From an unicellular cyanobacterium SU2 (GTDB lineage: Bacteria > Cyanobacteriota > Cyanobacteriia > Cyanobacteriales > Microcystaceae), in assembly GCA_002110465.1 (NCBI GenBank), contig NEED01000071.1, positions 186,001-250,000 on the forward strand: a stretch of 64,000 nt of DNA. The letters are read 5' to 3'. The notes under the pieces were generated by a model that saw only the letters and a program-made list of their open reading frames with translations, had not been told where the DNA came from and ran no database searches. The position numbers were made by a program, and so were the translations under genes. Positions 56,687 to 64,000 of the stretch are shown here, piece after piece. The first letter of the stretch is position 1. Every line of letters starts with the position of its first letter.

Positions 56687-59600
56687 ATGACAGATTTTGA
56701 AACACTTTTACAACCAGATAGCAATGAGGGATTTCGTCTATCTCCTCAACAACAAAGAACTTGGTTATTACAAGGATTAGAATCGGCCTATCAATATCAA
56801 GTGAGTGGCTCATTGCTCATTGAGGGAAATCTTGGTATTGAATCATTAAAAAGGGCGATTAATCACGTTTTAAAACGTCACGAAATTTTGCGTACAATTT
56901 TCCCCTGTTTGCCTGAAATGACTATTCCTTTTCAGCAAATATTATCTATTCCTAAATTAGACTGGCAAGAAGAGACTCTAAGTGATTTTAACTCTCTTGA
57001 TGCTGTTAAAAGGTTTAAATCCCTCAATTTTGTGATAACTGAGTTTAATCAAATTTCCTTTAAGTTTGATAAAATTCCTCCGATTAAGTTTAAATTAGTC
57101 AGATTATTAGAGCATAACCATATCCTACTGATTCGCTTATCTGCTTTATGTGCAGATAGTCAGTCTTTTAATTTCTTAGTTCAAGAAATAATTGCAGTTT
57201 ATAAGAATAACCAGACAGAGGAAAATTTAGCAGAGATTGAGATACAATATGCTGATATTGCTGAATGGTTTCATGAACTGTTAGAAGAAGAAGAAGGAGC
57301 GATCGCAAAAGATTATTGGCGAGAAAAAGGCAAGGAATATCAGCCTGAACCTCCTTTAGTAATTGAGAAGCAGAATCAACAAGGTTTTGACTTTATCCCC
57401 CAGTTAGAGCAAATTACGGTATCCTCTGAAGTCTGGGAGAAGATTCAAGGGTTCGTAGCAACCTGTAATATTGACCTAGAAAACTTCTTTTATAGCAGTT
57501 TTGTGACTTTTATCTACAAAATAACTGGAAAATCGTCTTTTTTCTTGGGTAGGAAAACTCAGGGACGCAGTTATGAAGAGTTAGAACAAGGTATTGGTTT
57601 ATTTGCTAAATATCTACCGAATAAAATTGAGTTAAATGAAGAAGTAAGCTTTCTGGAAATACTGGAACTTAATCAACTGAATAATTCAGAAAATAAGAAA
57701 TGGCAAGATTATTTTACTTGGGATAATTTTCAAGAAAAAGACAAGAATATTAATGAAACAATTTTGTCATACGGTTTTGAATGGGACGAGTCCATATCAG
57801 AAAATAGAGTTAATAATGTTTCTTTTTCTCTCAGTAATAAAACAAGCGTTACTGAACCCTTTAAACTTAAATTAATCGTTCAAAATAAAGATAATTATTT
57901 AAACCTATTTTTAGCTTACAATGAGCATAGCTTTAATAGTAAAATGATTAAAAAGCTTTGCAATCAATACAAAATACTACTACAAAGCATAATTATTAAA
58001 CCTAATTTAACTATCGATCAATTAAATATTCTCAGCATCGAAGACAAAGAAGAAATTTTAAATCAATTTAATTTAACTAGCCTTGAATATTCCAGCGAAA
58101 ACCTAATTTATCAACAATTTGAACAGCAAGCTAAACTTAAACCCGAACAAATAGCAATTATTGATGAAAACCAGTCATTAACTTATCAACAATTAAACCA
58201 AAAATCTAACCAACTTGCTCATTATCTTTTTAAGAAAGGAGTCCAACCCGATACCATTGTTCCTCTATTAGTTGACCGTTCCCTTGACTTTATCATAGGA
58301 ATGTTAGCTATTCTCAAAGCAGGAGGTGCCTATCTTCCCCTAGATGCAACCTTACCTCAAGAAGCTTTAAAATTGCGCTTAGAAGATGTCAAAGCGAAAT
58401 TTATCGTGACGAAAGACGATTTTAAAGAATATTTGGCTGATATTGCTGTCGAAACAGCTAATTTAGACCAAGAAAAGGATAACCTTGCCCAAGAACCCAC
58501 CCACAACCTTAATATTCCAGTGGCTCCCGACAATTTAGTATATGTCATCTATACTTCGGGGTCAACCGGCAAACCAAAGGGTGTTACCGTGGAACATCAA
58601 CAACTGTGTAACTATGTTTATGGGATTCAAGACAAGCTAGACTTACCCCCAGACAGGAACTTTGCAAATGTATCCAGTTTTGCAGCAGATTTAGGAAATA
58701 CCGCTATTTTCCCCCCATTATGTACAGGGGGCTGTGTTCATCTCATCTCCCAAGATAGAATCATGGATGCAGAAGGGTTTGCAGAATACTGCGACTCTCA
58801 TTCCATCGACTGCTTAAAAATTGTCCCATCGCACCTATCCACTCTATTAATCGCTGCTAAACATCCTGAGAAGATTTTACCCAAAAAACGGTTGATTTTA
58901 GGCGGAGAAGCTTCAAACTGGCAGTTAATTGAGAAAATCAGGGAATATGCCCCTAATTGTTCTATCTATAACCATTATGGCCCCACTGAAACCACCATCG
59001 GTGTGTTAACCTATCCTATCACCTCAGATCAACCCATCAGCGACTTAAACACCGTTCCTTTGGGGACTCCCATTGCTAATACGCAGATATACATTTTGGA
59101 CAGATATCTGCAACCGGTTCCCATCGGAGTAGGAGGAGAACTTTACATCGGTGGAAAAAACCTATCTAGGGGTTATTTAAACCAGCCAGACTTAACAGCA
59201 GAGCGTTTTATTGATAATCCTTTTAATAAAGAAACAAAACTGTATAAAACAGGAGATTTAGCTCGATATTTACCCGATGGAACCATCGAATTTTTAGGAA
59301 GAAGCGATCGCCAGGTAAAAATAAGGGGCTTTCGTATCGAGTTAGGGGAAGTGGAAGCCGCCTTAAGACAGCATCCTCACATACAAGAAGTTGTGGTTAC
59401 CCCTTGGGAAGCATCCCCTGGAAACCCTAGCTTAATAGCTTACCTCATTAGTTCAAGGAAGGAAACAACAGAAAAAGCAGAATTAACCTCCTTTTTAGCC
59501 CAAAAAATTCCTGATTTCATGATTCCTAATCATTTCCTATGGTTAGATACCCTACCCTTAACCCCCAATGGCAAAATTAACCATAAAGAACTACCTTCCC

Positions 59601-59974
59601 CCGAAACAATCAGTCTTGAGACAAACTATGTCCCCCCTAAAACGGTAATAGAAGAGATTTTATGTGATATTTGGGCTGATTTGCTTTCCTTAAAAAAAAT
59701 AGGAGTGAATCACAGCTTTTTTGACCTGGGGGGACATTCCCTTTTAGCCACCCAACTCATTTCTCGTATTCGTCAAACCTTCCGGGCTGAAATTACCCTC
59801 AGAGACTTATTTGACGACCCGACCATCGCCCATTTGTCCCAAACCCTCATATCCCGTGAACCTAAACCCGGCCAAACCGAAAAAATTGCCCAAACCCTGA
59901 AAAAGCTAAACAGTTTATCCCCCGAAGAAAAACAAAAAATGCTGGCAGAAAAACGACAAGGAGGACACCAATAA
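56687..59974 (+). CDS. NRPS, degenerate C (interface-like)-A(Asp)-PCP
   Basis: A 1095-residue module. The first domain (15-450) has the C fold but SALCADS in place of HHxxxDG (residues about 150-156), so the catalytic His is absent and it should not form a peptide bond. The A domain (465-970) has a pocket D-L-T-K-I-G-H-I-G, essentially the aspartate code DLTKVGHIG. PCP (about 1005-1075) has FFDLGGHSLLA. Since the preceding NRPS ends in an active C domain, the degenerate one looks like the interface domains known from beta-hydroxyaspartate siderophore synthetases, which recruit the hydroxylase encoded just upstream. Its stop TAA overlaps the next ATG by one base. Confidence 0.92.
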   Translation: MTDFETLLQPDSNEGFRLSPQQQRTWLLQGLESAYQYQVSGSLLIEGNLGIESLKRAINHVLKRHEILRTIFPCLPEMTIPFQQILSIPKLDWQEETLSDFNSLDAVKRFKSLNFVITEFNQISFKFDKIPPIKFKLVRLLEHNHILLIRLSALCADSQSFNFLVQEIIAVYKNNQTEENLAEIEIQYADIAEWFHELLEEEEGAIAKDYWREKGKEYQPEPPLVIEKQNQQGFDFIPQLEQITVSSEVWEKIQGFVATCNIDLENFFYSSFVTFIYKITGKSSFFLGRKTQGRSYEELEQGIGLFAKYLPNKIELNEEVSFLEILELNQLNNSENKKWQDYFTWDNFQEKDKNINETILSYGFEWDESISENRVNNVSFSLSNKTSVTEPFKLKLIVQNKDNYLNLFLAYNEHSFNSKMIKKLCNQYKILLQSIIIKPNLTIDQLNILSIEDKEEILNQFNLTSLEYSSENLIYQQFEQQAKLKPEQIAIIDENQSLTYQQLNQKSNQLAHYLFKKGVQPDTIVPLLVDRSLDFIIGMLAILKAGGAYLPLDATLPQEALKLRLEDVKAKFIVTKDDFKEYLADIAVETANLDQEKDNLAQEPTHNLNIPVAPDNLVYVIYTSGSTGKPKGVTVEHQQLCNYVYGIQDKLDLPPDRNFANVSSFAADLGNTAIFPPLCTGGCVHLISQDRIMDAEGFAEYCDSHSIDCLKIVPSHLSTLLIAAKHPEKILPKKRLILGGEASNWQLIEKIREYAPNCSIYNHYGPTETTIGVLTYPITSDQPISDLNTVPLGTPIANTQIYILDRYLQPVPIGVGGELYIGGKNLSRGYLNQPDLTAERFIDNPFNKETKLYKTGDLARYLPDGTIEFLGRSDRQVKIRGFRIELGEVEAALRQHPHIQEVVVTPWEASPGNPSLIAYLISSRKETTEKAELTSFLAQKIPDFMIPNHFLWLDTLPLTPNGKINHKELPSPETISLETNYVPPKTVIEEILCDIWADLLSLKKIGVNHSFFDLGGHSLLATQLISRIRQTFRAEITLRDLFDDPTIAHLSQTLISREPKPGQTEKIAQTLKKLNSLSPEEKQKMLAEKRQGGHQ

Positions 59975-62900
59975 TGCGTGCAGAAGACTTAGAACTTTTG
60001 GACTACTTACTCGAAGACCAAGGGGTTGATACTGCATCACCTCAAGGCATACCCCCACGAGATAACGCTGATGATATTCCCTTATCATCGGCACAAACAA
60101 GACTATGGTTTCTCACCCAGTTAGACCCCCAAAGTTGTGCCTATAATTTGCCTTCGGCATTGAGATTAAGAGGAAAACTGAACTTTCAAGCCCTTGAGGA
60201 CAGTATTAACGAAATTGTCCAACGTCATGAGGTTTTACGGACGATTTTTAGGGAAGTTGAAGGACAACCCCAGGCTGATGTTATCCCCAAGTTAACCCTT
60301 ACTATTCCTATTATTGACCTGCGTGGCCATTCTCAGGCTGACACCACTAACGAAGTTGAACGGTTAAGGCAACAAGAGGAAGAAACGCCTTTTAACTTGA
60401 CCAATGGGCCATTAATACGCTTAAAAGTCTTGTATTTGACCGATGACGAACAGATACTCCTGTTAAACCTCCATCATATTGTTGCCGATGCTTGGTCAAA
60501 AGGGGTATTTATCGAAGAATTAAGACAACTGTATCACGCCTTTTCTCAAGGGAAACCCTCTCCCCTGCCAGCTTTACCCATTCAATACGCGGACTTTGCC
60601 CACTGGCAACAAAAACGCCTCCAAGGGGACGCATTAACCCAACAACTCGACTATTGGAAGCAGCAACTAACGGATATTACCCCCTTATCCTTGCCTACTG
60701 ACCAACCTCGTCCTCTTACCCAAACTTTCAACGGAGGTAGTGAGTCATTTATTTTACCATCTGAGGTAACACAACAGTTAAAAAGTTTAGCAAAGCAACA
60801 AGATAGTACCCTATTTATGACCTTGTTGAGTGCATTTGTTGTCTTACTGTATCGCTATACTCAGCAAGAAGATATTTGTGTGGGTTCTCCCATCGCTAAC
60901 CGAAGTCACCCAGAAATTGAGCCATTAATTGGCTTTTTCTTAAACACATTAGTTTTTCGGACTAATTTATCAGAAAATCCTAGCTTTTTGGATGTATTAA
61001 GTCGGGTTAAAAAAGTCTGTTTAGAAGCATACGAGAATCAAGATTTCCCCTTTGAAAAATTAGTTGAAAAACTGCAACCCTCACGTCATTTGAATCATTC
61101 ACCTTTATTTCAAGTGATGTTTACCTTACAGAAAAATACAACTAAAAATAATCTTTCATTGCCTGGGTTATCCGTAGAGGTTATTGAGAAGGAATGGACA
61201 ACGGCAAAATTTGATCTATCTCTGAACATGGAAGAGACAGAAGACGGGGTAAAAGCCATATTTGAATATAATACAGATATCTTTGAAAGGGAAACTATAC
61301 AAAGAATGGTCAAGCATTTTCTAAGTCTATTAGATAATATTATTGCTTTTCCTAATCAAAGTATTCAAACCGTACCTTTATTAACCGAACTAGAAAAAAA
61401 ACAAATCTTAAAAGACTGGAATCAAACAGAAATCAATTATCCTAAAAATAGTTGTTTACATCACCTCTTTGAAAAACAAGTTGAGAAAACACCCGACACC
61501 GTAGCCCTTGAATTTGAAAACGATAAATTAACCTATTCTCAACTCAATGAAAAAGCCAATAATTTAGCATTTTATTTGCAAAAATCAGGAGTTAAACCTA
61601 ATGATTTAGTGGCTATTTGTATGGAACGTTCTATTGAAATGGTCATCGGACTCTTAGCCATTCTCAAAGTAGGAGGAACCTACATACCCCTTGACCCTGC
61701 CTATCCTCAAGAACGCATTAATTATATATTAGAATATAGTCAAGTTGAAGTCATTTTAACTCAGTCTTGGGTGTGGGAAGGGAACAGAGAAAAATATATC
61801 ATCATAGAAGTTGATACCCAAACCCCAAACCCCGAACTCCGAACCCCAAACTCCGAACCCCAAACCCCCGAAGACTTAGCCTACATCATCTATACTTCAG
61901 GTTCGACAGGAAAACCCAAAGGAGTCGAAATATCCCACCAAGCCATTGTTAACTTTCTCTATTCAATGGCGCAACAACCAGGCATCAACTCCGACGACAT
62001 TTTACTATCTATTACCACCCTATCATTCGACATAGCAGGGTTAGAACTATTCTTACCCTTAATAACCGGGGCAAAAGTGGTATTAGCCAGTAGAGAAACC
62101 GCCATCGATGGAGTCGCCTTAAGTCAAAAAATAGACCAATGTAACGCCAGTATAATGCAAGCAACTCCCGCCACATGGCAAATGTTAATAGATGCCGGAT
62201 GGCAAGGAAAAAAAGACCTAAAAATTCTTTGTGGTGGGGAAGCATTAAGCCAACCCTTAGCCAAAGACTTACTCACAAAAAGTAGTGAACTGTGGAATAT
62301 GTACGGACCAACAGAAACCACCGTATGGTCAATGATAGAAAAAATAGAAACAGAAGAGAATATTACTATTGGTCGTCCGATAAATAACACCCAAATCTAT
62401 ATCCTAGATAACCATTTACAACCAGTACCTATAGGGATACCAGGACATCTTTATATCGGAGGAGATGGGTTAGCTAGGGGATATGTGAACCGTCCAGACT
62501 TAACAGAAGAAAGATTTATCAAAAGTCCCTTTAACCCAGACAAAAGAATCTATAAAACAGGAGACTTAGCACGATATTTATCCAATGGAAAAGTCGAATA
62601 TAGAGGAAGAAGTGACTATCAAGTAAAAATCCGAGGGTTTAGAATAGAACTAGGAGAAATAGAAAATCAGTTAAATCAACATTCAGAGGTAAAAAACTCT
62701 GTAGTGATAGCTAAAAAAGAAGCATCAGAAATCAAGAGGTTAGTTATCTATTATATTGCCAAAAAAGAAGAGAGTGTTACCAGTGAAGATTTAAGGAGTT
62801 ATTTAAAGACAAAACTTCCAGATTATATGGTTCCTTCGGTTTTTATTCCTTTAGATGAATTTCCTTTAACGCCTAATGGAAAAATAAACCGCAAAGCTTT

Positions 62901-64000
62901 ATCTGAACTCCAGGAAACTTTTATAAATAAACCTTTAACACCTCCCCGTACTCCCATAGAGAAAGAATTAGTTGCCATCTGGACAGAAATTTTAGGGGTA
63001 ACTGTTGGTATTAATGATGACTTCTTTACTCTTGGGGGACATTCTTTATTAGCCACTCAAATTATTTCCCGTATTCGACAACAACTAAAATTAGAAATTC
63101 CCTTGCGATCACTGTTTGAATTTCCTACCATTGCCCAGTTAAGTCAAATCATTGATAATCATAAACCGACATCGAAACCAAAAATTAAAAAAGTCTCTAG
63201 AGATCAACCCTTGCCCCTTTCTTTTGCTCAACAAAGATTATGGTTTTTAGATCAATTTGATCCTGGAAATCATTCTTATAATATGTCAGGAACGATTGAG
63301 TTACAAGGACAATTAAATGAGGAAGCTTTAGAAAAGAGTCTCAACGAAATTATCAGACGACATGAAGCCCTAAGAACCACATTTGAAACGAATAATGGTC
63401 AACCCATTCAAGTTATAAACTCTCAAGTCGATATTACGTTAGAGAAAGAAGATTTACAGTTATTATCTAATGCAGAAAAAGACACAAAAATAAAAGAAAT
63501 TGTCATCCAACAAGTTGAACAACCATTTAACTTAAAGCAAACCCCTTTACTGCGAACAAAATTAATTAAATTGGAAGACAATAATCACATTTTAATTTTC
63601 ATCTTGCATCATATTATTTTTGATGTTTGGTCAAGTGGAGTTATTATTAAAGAAATCTCTAGCTTATACCATGCTTTTTGTCAAGATAAGCCCTCACCTT
63701 TGCCGGAATTACCAATACAGTATACTGACTTTGCCTACTGGGAACAGCAATGGTTACAAGGGGAGGTTTTAGAAGAAGAATCTCAATACTGGCTAGAAAA
63801 GTTAGGTCATTTTCCCACTTTAAACCTTGACCAAATTAATAAAAAATTTGTAAATATTCCTGAAAAAAATTTATTTAAAGCTCCCCAAGATTTTAGCCTT
63901 TCTCCTACCTTATCACAGCAACTTAATAAGATTTCACAGCAATCTGGTGTCACCCTATTTATGACCATTTTAGGTGCATTAAACGTCTTATTATATCGCT
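59974..64000 (+). CDS. NRPS, C-A(Gly-like)-PCP-C..., truncated by the window edge
   Basis: The frame is open from ATG 59974 to the right edge, 1342 codons visible. An acidic N-terminal docking segment (MRAEDLELLDYLLEDQGVD) is followed by C 30-480 (HHIVADA), A about 490-1000 (pocket D-I-L-Q-L-G-M-V-W, Gly-like), PCP about 1015-1085 (FFTLGGHSLLATQ) and a second C from about 1085 (HHIIFDV) that runs off the end. At least one further module must follow. Translation is coupled to the previous gene by the TAATG overlap. The A domain shares a near-identical DNA block with the gene at 50929. A downstream thioesterase, TonB receptor and second hydroxyaspartate module could be expected outside the window. 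Confidence 0.92.
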   Translation, partial: MRAEDLELLDYLLEDQGVDTASPQGIPPRDNADDIPLSSAQTRLWFLTQLDPQSCAYNLPSALRLRGKLNFQALEDSINEIVQRHEVLRTIFREVEGQPQADVIPKLTLTIPIIDLRGHSQADTTNEVERLRQQEEETPFNLTNGPLIRLKVLYLTDDEQILLLNLHHIVADAWSKGVFIEELRQLYHAFSQGKPSPLPALPIQYADFAHWQQKRLQGDALTQQLDYWKQQLTDITPLSLPTDQPRPLTQTFNGGSESFILPSEVTQQLKSLAKQQDSTLFMTLLSAFVVLLYRYTQQEDICVGSPIANRSHPEIEPLIGFFLNTLVFRTNLSENPSFLDVLSRVKKVCLEAYENQDFPFEKLVEKLQPSRHLNHSPLFQVMFTLQKNTTKNNLSLPGLSVEVIEKEWTTAKFDLSLNMEETEDGVKAIFEYNTDIFERETIQRMVKHFLSLLDNIIAFPNQSIQTVPLLTELEKKQILKDWNQTEINYPKNSCLHHLFEKQVEKTPDTVALEFENDKLTYSQLNEKANNLAFYLQKSGVKPNDLVAICMERSIEMVIGLLAILKVGGTYIPLDPAYPQERINYILEYSQVEVILTQSWVWEGNREKYIIIEVDTQTPNPELRTPNSEPQTPEDLAYIIYTSGSTGKPKGVEISHQAIVNFLYSMAQQPGINSDDILLSITTLSFDIAGLELFLPLITGAKVVLASRETAIDGVALSQKIDQCNASIMQATPATWQMLIDAGWQGKKDLKILCGGEALSQPLAKDLLTKSSELWNMYGPTETTVWSMIEKIETEENITIGRPINNTQIYILDNHLQPVPIGIPGHLYIGGDGLARGYVNRPDLTEERFIKSPFNPDKRIYKTGDLARYLSNGKVEYRGRSDYQVKIRGFRIELGEIENQLNQHSEVKNSVVIAKKEASEIKRLVIYYIAKKEESVTSEDLRSYLKTKLPDYMVPSVFIPLDEFPLTPNGKINRKALSELQETFINKPLTPPRTPIEKELVAIWTEILGVTVGINDDFFTLGGHSLLATQIISRIRQQLKLEIPLRSLFEFPTIAQLSQIIDNHKPTSKPKIKKVSRDQPLPLSFAQQRLWFLDQFDPGNHSYNMSGTIELQGQLNEEALEKSLNEIIRRHEALRTTFETNNGQPIQVINSQVDITLEKEDLQLLSNAEKDTKIKEIVIQQVEQPFNLKQTPLLRTKLIKLEDNNHILIFILHHIIFDVWSSGVIIKEISSLYHAFCQDKPSPLPELPIQYTDFAYWEQQWLQGEVLEEESQYWLEKLGHFPTLNLDQINKKFVNIPEKNLFKAPQDFSLSPTLSQQLNKISQQSGVTLFMTILGALNVLLYR
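61416..62756. repeat. A-domain block shared with NRPS at 50929, copy 2
   Basis: Partner of 52341-53705. It lacks the C-rich palindrome remnant in the A2-A3 linker but keeps the AACCCC tandem repeat (61817-61868), so the linker differs although the flanking core is identical. Confidence 0.88.

Noticed and set aside
20873-64000. Direct repeat of the tRNA-Leu 3' end marking an island boundary
   Set aside because: I found no second copy of the terminal exon sequence (GTTCAAGTCTCTCCGCCCCC) elsewhere in the window.
1-64000. CRISPR array, insertion sequence or transposase
   Set aside because: No regularly spaced repeats of 25-40 bases and no transposase-like frame or terminal inverted repeats were seen. 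The WYL scrap alone is not evidence for CRISPR.

Overview
The window comes from a cyanobacterium, probably a unicellular Crocosphaera/Cyanothece-type lineage. The signs are scattered HIP1 octamers (GCGATCGC), a tRNA-Leu(UAA) split by the cyanobacterial group I intron, a DUF1995 protein, heptameric tandem repeats and a low-GC genome. Genus is inference; no rRNA is present.

Layout. 1-1807: end of a DUF1995 gene, a histidine phosphatase and a DUF29 gene. 1990-6363 (minus): NAD operon pncB > nadD > nrtR-like regulator > nadE. 6364-8024: long non-coding stretch holding a 49-codon gene, several terminator-like hairpins and a highly structured segment that may be an ncRNA. 8025-8750: tpiA. 8870-17445: compact biosynthetic cassette 1 (SyrP-like hydroxylase, free-standing carrier protein, C-A-T-C-A-T-TE NRPS). 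17567-20437: folP and speA. 20615-20921: tRNA-Leu with intron. 21093-21350: remnant of a WYL-domain protein.

21467-64000 is a large hybrid NRPS/PKS locus (cassette 2) that runs off the right edge. Its minus-strand arm encodes a membrane-fusion protein, an MFS transporter, an RND pump and a type II thioesterase. Its plus-strand arm reads, in order: FAAL-ACP; KS-AT-ACP; KS-AT-KR-ACP; KS-AT-DH-ACP; Cy-A(Cys-like)-T; KS-AT-KR-T; C-A(Gly-like)-T-C; SyrP-like hydroxylase; degenerate C-A(Asp-like)-T; C-A(Gly-like)-T-C... Read colinearly this predicts a fatty-acyl tail, a three-extender (possibly phenolic) polyketide, a thiazoline, a hydroxy-acyl unit, glycine, beta-hydroxyaspartate, glycine and more. 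That fits a cyanochelin-like beta-hydroxyaspartate siderophore. The thiazoline-type module and the PKS extension after it look distinctive.

Two large internal duplications mark recent recombination: a 1.3 kb A-domain repeat inside the cassette 1 NRPS, and a 1.35 kb A-domain block shared by two cassette 2 NRPS genes. Short palindromic and heptameric repeats have invaded coding linkers of the megasynthases. The two hydroxylase genes are paralogues, and only cassette 2 carries a visible Asp-type A domain. That raises the possibility of trans-loading or crosstalk between the cassettes.
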